Positions 38,443 to 48,466 of a stretch of 64,000 nt of DNA are shown one piece after another. The position numbers and the translations under genes were made by a program. The first letter of the stretch is position 1. Every line of letters begins with the position of its first letter. The stretch is taken from contig CAMJKI010000003.1 in assembly GCA_946406355.1 (NCBI GenBank), positions 1 through 64,000 on the forward strand, written 5' to 3'. The notes beneath the pieces were generated by a model, which was not told the DNA's origin, ran no database searches, and saw nothing but the letters and a program-made list of their open reading frames with translations. This DNA comes from an uncultured Bacteroidales bacterium. GTDB taxonomy: Bacteria; Bacteroidota; Bacteroidia; Bacteroidales; UBA932.

Positions 38443-40083
38443 ATGATGATGAAAAAGTATTATTATATTCTGGTGGTCCTGGGTGTTCTGACAGCCGGGG
38501 CCCCTTCTTTTGCCCAGTCCAAGAATTTCACCCTGGGACAGTGGGTGGAAATGCATAACGCTATCCTGAAGGAACTCAATCGTTCGTACGTGGACTCGCT
38601 GGAAGTGGGCCGCATCGAACGGGAGGGCGTAAACGCCATGCTGGAAGCCCTGGATCCCTATACCGTGTATGTGCCGGAAGAGGAGCAGGAGGACTTCCAG
38701 ATGATGATAACCAGTACCTACGGGGGTATCGGCGCCGTTATTTATAAGCCGGACATCAACGGAAACGTAATTATCAACGAGCCCTACGCCGGTTCGCCCG
38801 CCGCCCTGGCCGGACTGGTTTGCGGCGACGAAATCCTCACCATCGACGGGGAATCCACCCACGGCCTCACCAGCCAGGAAAGCAGCGAAAAAATGCGCGG
38901 AAAGCCCGGAACTACCGTGGTCTTCGGCGTAAAGAAGCTTCGCAGCGGAGAAACGTGGAAGGCAGGAGATGTGGTGGAAGTGCCGGTGCTGCGCCAGCGC
39001 ATCGTGCTCCCCTCGGTGGAATATGCCGATATGCTGAACGAGCGTGACGGCTACGTGCTGCTGTCAAAATTCACGGACGGCGTGGGCCTGGGCGTACGCG
39101 ACGCCTATAACAAACTGAAAGCCAAAGGCATGCAGCGCATGATCCTGGACCTGCGGGGCAACGGCGGCGGCCTCATGAACGAGGCGGTGAACATTGTTTC
39201 GCTGTTCGTGCCCAAAGGTTCGGTAGTGGTTACGGCCAAAGGCCGGGCAGCCGGTTCCGAAGCGGTGTACAAGACCACGGCCGATCCGGTGGATGTGGAA
39301 ATGCCGCTGGTAATTCTGGTAGATTCCGCATCGGCATCGGCTTCGGAGATTGTTTCCGGCGCCCTGCAGGACTACGACCGCGCCACCATCATCGGCACAC
39401 GTACTTATGGAAAGGGCCTGGTGCAGAGCATCCGTCCGCTGCCCTACGACGGCCAGCTGAAGGTGACCACCGCCAAGTATTACACCCCTTCGGGCCGATG
39501 CGTGCAGGCCATCGACTATACGCACCGCAACGAGGACGGCAGCGTAGGGCACATTCCGGACTCCCTTACCCATGAATTCACTACTGCGCACGGCCGCAAG
39601 GTGCGCGACGGCGGCGGCATCACCCCGGACTTCGAGGTTAAGGCCCACCGCTATTCCCGGCTCACTTACTCGCTGGTAATGAACGGCATAGTGGAGCAGT
39701 ACGCTCTTAAATTCGTGCGCGAGCACGCCTCCATCCCGGCGGTGGACGACTTCCACTTTGCCGAATATGAAGACTTCATAGCCTTCTGTGCCGACAAGAA
39801 CTTCGACTATCGTTCATCGGCCCGGGCCTGGCTGGACGAAGCCAAAAAGACGCTGGAGGAAGACGGCCTTACCGAAGCCGCCTCGGAGGAACTGGCAGCC
39901 CTGGAGAAGAAGCTGGACATGGACAAGGAAACCTTCCTGCGCCTGAAGGAGAAGGAAATCGTTCCCTTCATCGAGGAGGAAATCGTGGTCCGCTACTACT
40001 TCCAGGAGGCCGGCATCCGGGTTCGCACCCGCTACGACGACCAGCTGCACACAGCCCTGGAACAGCCCGCCATCAGCTGGTAG
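38443..40083 (+). CDS. S41 family carboxyl-terminal processing peptidase
   Basis: PDZ region (EPYAGSPAALAGLVCGDEILTIDG), DLRGNGGG, SASASASEIVSGALQDY, GKGLVQ. Confidence 0.94.
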   Translation: MMMKKYYYILVVLGVLTAGAPSFAQSKNFTLGQWVEMHNAILKELNRSYVDSLEVGRIEREGVNAMLEALDPYTVYVPEEEQEDFQMMITSTYGGIGAVIYKPDINGNVIINEPYAGSPAALAGLVCGDEILTIDGESTHGLTSQESSEKMRGKPGTTVVFGVKKLRSGETWKAGDVVEVPVLRQRIVLPSVEYADMLNERDGYVLLSKFTDGVGLGVRDAYNKLKAKGMQRMILDLRGNGGGLMNEAVNIVSLFVPKGSVVVTAKGRAAGSEAVYKTTADPVDVEMPLVILVDSASASASEIVSGALQDYDRATIIGTRTYGKGLVQSIRPLPYDGQLKVTTAKYYTPSGRCVQAIDYTHRNEDGSVGHIPDSLTHEFTTAHGRKVRDGGGITPDFEVKAHRYSRLTYSLVMNGIVEQYALKFVREHASIPAVDDFHFAEYEDFIAFCADKNFDYRSSARAWLDEAKKTLEEDGLTEAASEELAALEKKLDMDKETFLRLKEKEIVPFIEEEIVVRYYFQEAGIRVRTRYDDQLHTALEQPAISW

Positions 40084-40087
40084 CCCT

Positions 40088-41386
40088 ATGCATCGGAAAG
40101 ATTTGGAAATCATGGCGCCGGCCGGCAACTTCGCTTGTCTGCTGGCTGCTATTGAGGGTGGCGCCAACTCAGTGTATTTCGGAATCGGCCACCTGAACAT
40201 GCGTTCGCATTCGGCCAACAACTTCTCCCGCGAAGACCTGCCGGAAGTGGTCCGGATTTGCCGGGCCTATGGGGTGCGGGCCTATATGACGCTGAACATT
40301 ACCCTGTACGGCGAAGACTTGCAGGCGGCGTATGACACGCTGGATACCGCACGGGAGGCCGGGGTGGATGCCATTATAGCCTCCGACATGGCAGCCATCC
40401 TGTACTGCCGCAAAATCGGCCTGGAGGTGCACATTTCCACGCAGTTAAGCATTTCCAACGTGGAGGCGCTGCGCTTTTACGCCCAATGGGCCGATGTGGT
40501 GGTGCTGGCCCGGGAACTGAACCTGGAGCAGGTGAAGGCCATCCACGAAGCCATTGTGCGGGAGCACATCTGCGGCCCCTCCGGAGAGCTGGTGCGCATA
40601 GAGATGTTCTGCCACGGGGCCTTCTGCATGGCCGTTTCCGGCAAGTGCTACCTGTCGCTGTCGGCCTATGGCGAAAGCGCCAACCGCGGCGCCTGCATGC
40701 AGGTTTGCCGGCGCGGCTACCTGGTCACGGACATGGAAACCGGCAACGAAATCCATATCGACAACAAGTACATGATGTCGCCCAAGGACCTGTGCACCAT
40801 TGAGTTTGCCGACAAGTTCGTAGAAGCGGGCGTACGGGTTTTCAAAATTGAGGGCCGTGCCCGCAGTGCCGATTATGTGAAAACCACCGCCCAATGCTAC
40901 AGGGAAGCGGCCGATGCCGTGGCCGACGGCAGTTTTACCCCGGAACTGGGCGCCGCCCTGAAGGAGCGCCTGGCCACCGTGTTCAACCGCGGCTTCTGGG
41001 ACGGCTATTACCTGGGTGCCCGCCTGGGTGAATGGAGCGCCAAATATGGCTCCCACGCCACCAGAACCAAGATTTATGTCGGCAAGGTGACCAATTGGTT
41101 CCACCGTATCGGCGTAGCGGAAATCCTGGTGGAAGCTACTCCCCTGCACGAAGGCGACGATATCCTGTTCATCGGCCACACCACCGGTATCCTGGAAATG
41201 AAGATTGACGATATGCGGGTAGATCTTCAGCCCGCACAGACGTGCCCCCAGGGCGTCCGCTGCTCCGTGGCTGTTCCGCTGGACGGTATGCCCACGGACC
41301 TGGTGAACCGGGAATCGGCCCCCGGCGAGCGCCTCCACCCCCGCCGCGGCGACAAAGTCTTCCGCTGGGTGGAGGAAAAACATTAG
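40088..41386 (+). CDS. U32 family peptidase
   Basis: LEIMAPAGNFACLLAAIEGGANSVYFGIG, EMFCHGAFCMAVSGKCYLS, FKIEGRARSADYV. Confidence 0.93.
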   Translation: MHRKDLEIMAPAGNFACLLAAIEGGANSVYFGIGHLNMRSHSANNFSREDLPEVVRICRAYGVRAYMTLNITLYGEDLQAAYDTLDTAREAGVDAIIASDMAAILYCRKIGLEVHISTQLSISNVEALRFYAQWADVVVLARELNLEQVKAIHEAIVREHICGPSGELVRIEMFCHGAFCMAVSGKCYLSLSAYGESANRGACMQVCRRGYLVTDMETGNEIHIDNKYMMSPKDLCTIEFADKFVEAGVRVFKIEGRARSADYVKTTAQCYREAADAVADGSFTPELGAALKERLATVFNRGFWDGYYLGARLGEWSAKYGSHATRTKIYVGKVTNWFHRIGVAEILVEATPLHEGDDILFIGHTTGILEMKIDDMRVDLQPAQTCPQGVRCSVAVPLDGMPTDLVNRESAPGERLHPRRGDKVFRWVEEKH

Positions 41387-41403
41387 TACACAGTTACTTA
41401 AGC

Positions 41404-41437
41404 TTTTCTCCCTGTGACTAAAATCACAGGGAGAAAA
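41404..41437. repeat. Palindromic hairpin, type B copy 1
   Basis: TTTTCTCCCTGTGA-CTAAAA-TCACAGGGAGAAAA, 14-bp perfect stem. Confidence 0.85.
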
Positions 41438-41517
41438 CTGTTATGCATTGATTATCAAGCAATTAACATTTTGCTAAAATTTAATGCTAAATTGTTTTAG
41501 ATTTTAGCAATTATTCT

Positions 41518-41525
41518 TACCTTTG
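41518..41525 (+). promoter_or_regulatory. -7 element TACCTTTG for rnr
   Basis: TACCTTTG, 23 nt before ATG 41549. Confidence 0.55.
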
Positions 41526-41548
41526 TAGGGAAATTACAGAGAATCAAT

Positions 41549-43687
41549 ATGTCAAGACGCAATAACCGCAACAAGGGCGGACGGGACGCCCGTGGCAGCA
41601 AGAAAAAGAAGAAGCATGTAGTACCCGAATACGAGGGAACGGCCCTGATGTCGCGCGAGGGCTTTGTGTTCGTGCGCATAGAAGGGCAGGAAGAGGATGT
41701 GTATGTAAAGGCGTCCAAAACCCGCGGAGCCCTGCACGGGGATCTGGTGCGGGTAGCCGTTACCCAGGAAAAGGTGGGTAGCGCCAAGCGCCGCAGCGGA
41801 GAAATCATTGCCGTGCTGGAACGCAGCAACAAGCCTTTCGTGGGCATCCTGCACATTGTGGGCAAGCAGGCCTGGGTGCTCATGAGCTCCAAGACCATGC
41901 CCTACGACATAGCCGTACCCGTGCCGGAAGGCGGTCAGAAAGGCATGAAGGTAGCCGCCGTGGTGGACGGCTGGGAGCGCGGAGAAGCCGGACCGCACGG
42001 CCACGTGGTGGATATCCTGGGCATGCCCGGAGAGAACGATACGGAGATGCACGCCATCCTGGCCGAATTCGGCCTTCCCTACCGCTTCACCAAAGAAGTG
42101 GAAAACGCCGCCGATCAAATCCCGGACACCATCACAGACAAGGACCGCGCCCACCGGAGAGACTTCCGCAAGGTGCTCACCTTCACCATCGACCCTACGG
42201 ACGCCAAGGACTACGACGATGCCCTCAGCTTCCGCAAGCTGGAAAACGGCAACTACGAGGTTGGCGTGCACATTGCCGATGTAACCTGGTACGTGCGCCC
42301 CGGATCGGCCGTGGACAAAGAGGCTCAGGAGCGCGGAACGTCGGTGTATCTGGTAGACCGCACCGTGCCGATGCTGCCGGAAATGCTGTCCAACAAACTG
42401 TGCTCCCTGCGCCCGAACGAAGAAAAACTCACCTTCAGCGCCGTGTTCGAAATAACCCCGCAGGCCAAGGTGATCAACCCCTGGTTCGGCCGCACCAACA
42501 TCATTTCCGACTACCGTTTTGACTACGAGCTGGCCCAGTCCATCATAGAAGCCGGCGACAAAGCCATGGAGCAGGAATTCGGGAAAGGCAGCGAAAGCGG
42601 CATAGTGCCGCCGGAAATCAAGGAAGCCATCCTTACCCTGAACAAACTGGCCCTCACGCTGCGCAAACGGCGTTTCCAGGCCGGCGCCGTGAATTTCGAC
42701 CGCCCGGAAATGAAGGTAGATATAGACGAGAACGGCAAGCCGATAGGCGTGCACCAGAAGTTTTCCAAGGAGGCCAACTGGCTCATCGAGGAATTCATGC
42801 TGCTGGCCAACCGCAACGTGGCGGAATACGTGGCCACCGGCGGCAAGATGGGCGGCAAGGCCCAGGCCAAGGCCAAAACCTTCGTGTATCGCGTGCACGA
42901 CCTGCCCAATATGGAAAAGCTTTCCGGTCTGCGGGAGTTCGCCGGTCACTTCGGCTATAAGGTGGGGCCCATCGACAACGGAAAAGACATTGCCAAAACG
43001 CTCAACGGCCTTATGCAGGACGCGGCCGACAAGCCGGAGCTAGGCGCCATCCAAATCCTGGCGCTGCGGTCCATGGCCAAGGCCTGCTACTCTATAGACA
43101 ACATCGGCCACTACGGCCTGGCGTTCAACTTTTACACGCACTTTACCTCCCCCATCCGCCGTTATCCGGACATGATGGTGCACCGCCTGCTGGCCATGTA
43201 CATGGCCGGGGCCGATTCCCAGAGCGCCGATTATTACGCCGCCCAGTGCAAACACGCCAGTGAACGGGAGGTAGTGGCCGCCGAGGCCGAAAGGGAAAGC
43301 ATCAAGTACAAGCTGGTGGAATTCATGGAAGACAAAATCGGCCAGGAATTCGACGGCCATGTGTCCGGCGTTACGGAATGGGGCATTTACGTGGAAATTG
43401 ACCCCACCAAGATTGAGGGCATGATTCCCTACCGCACCATCAAGGGCGACTACTATATCTTTGACGAAGAGCGCTACCGGGCCGTGGGCCGGCGCACGCA
43501 CCATTCCCTGCGCCTGGGAGACCCCATCCGCATCCGCGTAAAGAGCACCAACCTGGAGCAGAAGCTGCTGGATTACGAACTGGTGGAACCCGAGCATGAG
43601 CGCCCGGCCGAAGAAGTGACGGAAACCTCCGAGATGGAGGATTACATGGAGCGGAAAGAGGCCCGTCCCCGGAAAAGGAAAAAATGA
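41549..43687 (+). CDS. rnr: Ribonuclease R
   Basis: FTIDPTDAKDYDDALS, YGLAFNFYTHFTSPIRRYPDMMVHRLL, C-terminal S1 domain GVTEWGIYVEID, basic tail. Confidence 0.95.
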   Translation: MSRRNNRNKGGRDARGSKKKKKHVVPEYEGTALMSREGFVFVRIEGQEEDVYVKASKTRGALHGDLVRVAVTQEKVGSAKRRSGEIIAVLERSNKPFVGILHIVGKQAWVLMSSKTMPYDIAVPVPEGGQKGMKVAAVVDGWERGEAGPHGHVVDILGMPGENDTEMHAILAEFGLPYRFTKEVENAADQIPDTITDKDRAHRRDFRKVLTFTIDPTDAKDYDDALSFRKLENGNYEVGVHIADVTWYVRPGSAVDKEAQERGTSVYLVDRTVPMLPEMLSNKLCSLRPNEEKLTFSAVFEITPQAKVINPWFGRTNIISDYRFDYELAQSIIEAGDKAMEQEFGKGSESGIVPPEIKEAILTLNKLALTLRKRRFQAGAVNFDRPEMKVDIDENGKPIGVHQKFSKEANWLIEEFMLLANRNVAEYVATGGKMGGKAQAKAKTFVYRVHDLPNMEKLSGLREFAGHFGYKVGPIDNGKDIAKTLNGLMQDAADKPELGAIQILALRSMAKACYSIDNIGHYGLAFNFYTHFTSPIRRYPDMMVHRLLAMYMAGADSQSADYYAAQCKHASEREVVAAEAERESIKYKLVEFMEDKIGQEFDGHVSGVTEWGIYVEIDPTKIEGMIPYRTIKGDYYIFDEERYRAVGRRTHHSLRLGDPIRIRVKSTNLEQKLLDYELVEPEHERPAEEVTETSEMEDYMERKEARPRKRKK

Positions 43688-45189
43688 GACTGCCGGCCGT
43701 CATAGGAGCCGTCGCGCTGCTGCTTTCCTGCAGCCAGCCCGCGCCTGTCCGCCAAAGCGGGCCGGCCGGCGTGGACTATGACGTAAACGCCACCTTGGAG
43801 GGAGACCTGCAAACGGGCTTCTTCCAGCTGGAACTGCGCTCCGGGAAGCCTGTAGAGGTGTTTTACGAAATTATGGACCGGGACGGCGAAGTATTGGCCG
43901 ATGCCCTGTACAGGGTTCGCGACACCACCGTAACCGTGCCGGAGCATCTGCGGAACGTGCGCCAGTGGACGGCCGAAACGCCGGAACTGTACACCCTGCA
44001 CCTGCAGGTGGACGGCCGGAGCAGCTACCATCCCGTGGCCTTCCGGCTCATAGAAACCTATAAGAAAGACACCTTCCTGGTAAACGGATGCAAGGTCCCC
44101 TTCAAGGGAGCCAACTTAAATGGCCGCACCAGCAGGGAAACGCTTCAAGCCCTTAAACTGGCGGGCGTGAATGCCCTGAACACAGCCGACAGGCCCCGGG
44201 CGCTGCAGGAGCTGTGCGACAGCGCCGGCTTCTACCTGTACCCCGTGCCGGACAGCCTGGACCGGCCCGACATGCGGTCGGCCGCCGCGCGCCATGCCTG
44301 GCAGGATGTGAGCATCCGGGCGGTGGACCCGGCAGAAGGCATTTTCCAGATACAGAACCGCCGCCAGTTCACTTCGCTGGAAGATTATACCCTTCGCTGG
44401 TGGGTGGAACGGGACGGAAAACGCCTCCGGAGGCCGCTGCTGCGCCGTTTGCATTTTGACACCGACCCTGGAATGTCCGAAGAATTCCATCTGAAGCTGC
44501 CGCCCATGAAAAAGCCCGGCGAGTACCGCCTGTTCTTTGAGGCGCTGGCCCGGGAAAGCCGTCCGCTGGTAGAAAAAGGCAGCGTAATGGCCTCCGAATG
44601 CATCCTTTTGAAGGAAAGCCCCACCCTGGAAGCCTTCCACGCCAAGGGCCCGCTCACAGTAACGGAAGGCGACACCCGTCTGGTAATCCGTGGCAAAGAA
44701 GTAGAAATGGTGTTTGACCGGGCCGACGGCACGGTTAAATCCCTGAAAGTGAAGAACCGGGACCTGCTGCCCGGCGGCCTGAAACCCGTATTGCCGGCCG
44801 AAGCCCGCGCCGTTTGCAGCTGGAACCTCCAGCCGGATTCCCTCACGCTCCGCGCCCGCTACCTGCTGCCGGAAGAAGAAAAAACCGCCCTTTTCACCTT
44901 GCTGGGAAACGGCGTCCTTAAGGTGGAAAGCCCCGGTATCGGCTTCTGCCTGCAGGCCCCCGAAAGCGGATTGCGCTACTTTGGAGAGGCCCCGGACCTG
45001 TTTGCCGCCGCCGTTTACAAAACCCTCCGAACCACCGCCGGAGAAAGCGGTTCCCATCCCCTCACCTCCTGGCTGGAAATGGAAGCATTCACCCTGCAAG
45101 GGACCAATCCCTTTGCCTTCCAAAACCAGGGGAAACAACTGATCATTACCCCGGACCCGGCTTTTGAGCTGGTCCCCCGACACCTGTAA
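43684..45189 (+). CDS. Lipoprotein resembling GH2 beta-galactosidase domains 2, 4 and 5 but lacking the sugar-binding domain and most of the catalytic TIM barrel
   Basis: VALLLSCSQ lipobox; QWTAETPELYTLHL, FLVNGCKVPFKGANLNG, LQELCDSAGFYLYPV then directly RAVDPAEGIFQIQNRRQFTSLEDYTLRWWVERDGK. Confidence 0.8.
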   Translation: MRLPAVIGAVALLLSCSQPAPVRQSGPAGVDYDVNATLEGDLQTGFFQLELRSGKPVEVFYEIMDRDGEVLADALYRVRDTTVTVPEHLRNVRQWTAETPELYTLHLQVDGRSSYHPVAFRLIETYKKDTFLVNGCKVPFKGANLNGRTSRETLQALKLAGVNALNTADRPRALQELCDSAGFYLYPVPDSLDRPDMRSAAARHAWQDVSIRAVDPAEGIFQIQNRRQFTSLEDYTLRWWVERDGKRLRRPLLRRLHFDTDPGMSEEFHLKLPPMKKPGEYRLFFEALARESRPLVEKGSVMASECILLKESPTLEAFHAKGPLTVTEGDTRLVIRGKEVEMVFDRADGTVKSLKVKNRDLLPGGLKPVLPAEARAVCSWNLQPDSLTLRARYLLPEEEKTALFTLLGNGVLKVESPGIGFCLQAPESGLRYFGEAPDLFAAAVYKTLRTTAGESGSHPLTSWLEMEAFTLQGTNPFAFQNQGKQLIITPDPAFELVPRHL

Positions 45190-45207
45190 ATCTAAACCAC
45201 CCATACC

Positions 45208-46215
45208 ATGGCCAAAAACATTACCATCAAGGACATTGCCAAGGAAGCAGGCGTTTCCATCGCCCTGGTTTCCTTCGTCATGAACAACCGCATCGGCGCC
45301 GACGGCAAGCAGAAATACCGCGTGAGCGAAGCCACCAAGGAGCGCATCCTGGAAGTGGCACGCCGACTGGATTATCGGCCCAATTCGGCCGCCCGGAGCC
45401 TCCGGCAGGGGCGCACCCACGTGCTGGGCGTGATTCTGTCCGACATGGGTAACATCTTTTACGGCACCATTGCCCACTACTTGGAGAAAATGGCCAACAA
45501 GCATGGCTACACCGTGCTCTTCGGCAACACAGAGGAAGATCCCGAGCAGTTCAACCGGCTGGTGCAGTCGTTCCTGGAGAAGGATGTGGAAGGCTTCGTG
45601 GTGGTTCCCTGCCAGGGCAGCCAGGCCGGAATGGAGCGCCTAATGGCCTCCGGCAGGCCTTTCGTGGTCATCGACCGGCATAATCCCAACTACGACGTGC
45701 CCTACGTTTACACCGACAACGCCGATGCCATGCGCCAGGCCCTCCACGCCATTCAGGAGCAAGGTGCCACAAAGATTGAGATGGTGTCCTACGCCATGCG
45801 CATCTCTTCCATGACCGACCGCGAAGACAGCTTCCACGAGGTCCTGGGGCCGGACGCCCACATCTACCACCTGCCCTTTACCATTACGGAGGCCGATGCC
45901 GACGCGGTAGCCGAAGAAGTGATCCGCAAGGGCACGGACGGCCTGGTAATGAGCTCCAACGTGCCTTCTGTGGCCGTGCTGAAGGCCCTGTTCCGCCGCG
46001 GTGTGCGCATCCAGGAAGACATTCGCATTGTGGGCTTCGACTACTCCAACGTGTACAATTTCTTTAATCCGCCCATCTCCTATATCCTGCAGCCGCTGCC
46101 GGAAATTGCCGAGCAGGCCGCCAAATACCTGTTCCGACTGATTGAAATGAGGGAAAGCGGCGAGGATATCAGTACCGTAAAAGACAAGATTATCCTGAAG
46201 GCAACGCTTAAATGA
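45208..46215 (+). CDS. LacI family transcriptional regulator
   Basis: ITIKDIAKEAGVSIALVSFVMNNR, RPNSAARSLRQGRTHVLGVILSD. Confidence 0.95.
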   Translation: MAKNITIKDIAKEAGVSIALVSFVMNNRIGADGKQKYRVSEATKERILEVARRLDYRPNSAARSLRQGRTHVLGVILSDMGNIFYGTIAHYLEKMANKHGYTVLFGNTEEDPEQFNRLVQSFLEKDVEGFVVVPCQGSQAGMERLMASGRPFVVIDRHNPNYDVPYVYTDNADAMRQALHAIQEQGATKIEMVSYAMRISSMTDREDSFHEVLGPDAHIYHLPFTITEADADAVAEEVIRKGTDGLVMSSNVPSVAVLKALFRRGVRIQEDIRIVGFDYSNVYNFFNPPISYILQPLPEIAEQAAKYLFRLIEMRESGEDISTVKDKIILKATLK

Positions 46216-48386
46216 GACGATTCCTTCCCCTTTTGCTGCTAGCGGCCGTCTGCTGCTCGGCCCCCCGGCCGGTGTTGGACCCGGTAGACTATGTGAATCC
46301 GCTGATAGGAACCCTGTCTACCTACAACCTTTCTACCGGCAACACCTATCCGGCCGTTGCCGTGCCCTGGGGCATGCATGCCTGGACACCGCAGACCGGA
46401 GCCGACGGCGACGGCTGGACGTACCGCTACGACGCCACCCACATCCGGGGCATCAAGCAGACGCATCAGCCCAGCCCCTGGATTAACGATTACGGCGCTT
46501 TTTCCCTGATGCCGGTAAGCGGGGCGCCCGTATGGCAGGAAGAAGAACGTGCCAGCTGGTTCTCCCACAAGGCCGAAACCGCCACTCCCTATTATTACAG
46601 CGTGTATCTGGCCGATTACGATGTACGCCTGGAGATGGCGCCATCGGCCCATGCGGCGGCTTTCCGCATTCAGTATCCGGCCGGGCAGCCCGCCTATCTG
46701 GTGGTGGATGCCTACAAGGGCGGAACCGTGGAATTGCTGGACAGCCACACGCTTGCCGGAACCAGCGTGCAAAACCACCGCGGCGTGGCAGAAGGCTTCG
46801 GCAATTACTTCCTGATTAAATCCAGCGCCCCCATGGAACTGGTTCCCGCCGGGGATAACACCGCCCTGGTGCAGTTCCCAGAAGGGCTTTCCGTGGATTT
46901 GCAGGTGGCTTCTTCCTTCATTTCTCCGGAGCAGGCGCAGCTGAACCTGCAGGAGACGGAAGGCGGCCTGGAGGCGGTAAAGGAGCAGGCCCGTACGGCC
47001 TGGAACAAGACGCTGGGCCGGATAGAGGTGGAAGACGACAACCTGGACCACCTGCGCACTTTCTACTCCTGCCTGTACCGCTGTCTGCTGTTCCCGCGGG
47101 ACCTTTCGGAGACCAATGCGGCCGGGGAAGAAGTGCACTACAGCCCGCACAACGGCCAGGTGTGCCCCGGACCGCTCTATACGGATACGGGCTTCTGGGA
47201 CACCTTCCGGGCGCTGCTTCCGCTGGTGAACCTGGTGTATCCGGAAACGGCTTCGCGCATCCAGCAGGGGCTGGTGAACCATTATAAGGAAAGCGGCTTT
47301 CTGCCGGAATGGGCATCGCCGGGCCACCGGGACTGCATGGTAGGCAACAACAGCGCCTCCGTGGTGGCCGATGCCTGGCTCAAGGGCATCCGCGGGCAGG
47401 ATATCGGCCTGCTGTGGGAAGCTGTTACGCACGGCGCCCACGCCCGGCATCCTTCAGTTAGCTCCTCCGGCCGGGAGGGCTGGCAGCTGTACGATTCCCT
47501 GGGCTACGTTCCCTGCGATGCGGGTATTGACGAAAGCGCCGCCCGCACCCTGGAGTATGCCTACGACGACTGGTGCATCTGGCAGCTGGGCCAGGCGCTG
47601 GGAAAGGACAGCCTGGAGCTGGCACCGTACCGCGCCGCCGCCCAAAACTACCGGAATCTCTTTGACCCGGAGTATGGCCTCATGAACGGCCGCCAGGCCG
47701 ATGGCAGTTTTCGCCGGCCCTTCAACCCGCTCAAATGGGGCGGCGACTTCACCGAAGGAAACAGCCTGCACTATACCTGGAGCGTGTTTCACGACATTCC
47801 GGGCCTGATGGAACTGATGGGCGGGGCCGATGCCTTTTCGGCCAAGCTGGACAGCGTTTTCACCATGCCGCCTTCCTACGACGACTCCTATTACGGCTTC
47901 CCCATCCACGAGATTGTGGAAATGACGGTGATGGGCATGGGCAACTACGCCCACGGCAACCAGCCCATCCAGCACATGCTGTATCTGTACGACTGGTGCG
48001 GACAGCCCTGGAAAACGCAGGCCCGCGTGCGTGAGGTGATGGAAAAGTTCTACAGTCCCTGGGCCGATGGCTATTGCGGCGACGAGGACAACGGCCAAAC
48101 CTCGGCCTGGTACGTATTTTCGGCCCTGGGCTTCTATCCCGTATGCCCCGGCAGCAACGAATACGCCCTGGGCACGCCGCTGTTCCGGAAGGCCACCGTA
48201 CACCTTCCCGGCGGGGATCTGGTGATAGATGCTCCGGATAATTCGGCCGGAAACCGCTATGTACAGGCGCTCCGGCTTAACGGCAAGCCCTGGTCCGGAA
48301 ACTTCCTGCCCCACAGCGCCCTGGCCTCCGGCGCCCGCCTGCAGTTCAGCCTATACAGCCGCAGAATGCAAAGCACTGATAATTAG
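46212..48386 (+). CDS. GH92 glycosidase with Gln at the presumed catalytic-acid position (HGNQPIQH)
   Basis: VDYVNPLIGT, SPGHRDCMVGNNSASVVADAW, GNYAHGNQPIQHMLYLYDWCGQPWKTQ, NGQTSAWYVFSALGFYPVCPG. Confidence 0.92.
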   Translation: MRRFLPLLLLAAVCCSAPRPVLDPVDYVNPLIGTLSTYNLSTGNTYPAVAVPWGMHAWTPQTGADGDGWTYRYDATHIRGIKQTHQPSPWINDYGAFSLMPVSGAPVWQEEERASWFSHKAETATPYYYSVYLADYDVRLEMAPSAHAAAFRIQYPAGQPAYLVVDAYKGGTVELLDSHTLAGTSVQNHRGVAEGFGNYFLIKSSAPMELVPAGDNTALVQFPEGLSVDLQVASSFISPEQAQLNLQETEGGLEAVKEQARTAWNKTLGRIEVEDDNLDHLRTFYSCLYRCLLFPRDLSETNAAGEEVHYSPHNGQVCPGPLYTDTGFWDTFRALLPLVNLVYPETASRIQQGLVNHYKESGFLPEWASPGHRDCMVGNNSASVVADAWLKGIRGQDIGLLWEAVTHGAHARHPSVSSSGREGWQLYDSLGYVPCDAGIDESAARTLEYAYDDWCIWQLGQALGKDSLELAPYRAAAQNYRNLFDPEYGLMNGRQADGSFRRPFNPLKWGGDFTEGNSLHYTWSVFHDIPGLMELMGGADAFSAKLDSVFTMPPSYDDSYYGFPIHEIVEMTVMGMGNYAHGNQPIQHMLYLYDWCGQPWKTQARVREVMEKFYSPWADGYCGDEDNGQTSAWYVFSALGFYPVCPGSNEYALGTPLFRKATVHLPGGDLVIDAPDNSAGNRYVQALRLNGKPWSGNFLPHSALASGARLQFSLYSRRMQSTDN

Positions 48387-48394
48387 AAATTTAG

Positions 48395-48432
48395 CTGTTT
48401 CCCGGTGCAAATTGATTTGCACCGGGAAACAG
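48395..48432. repeat. Palindromic hairpin, type A copy 2
   Basis: CTGTTTCCCGGTGCAAAT-TG-ATTTGCACCGGGAAACAG, 18-bp perfect stem. Confidence 0.88.
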
Positions 48433-48466
48433 TCAAGCAACTGGAATACAAATAGTTACATTTTGC

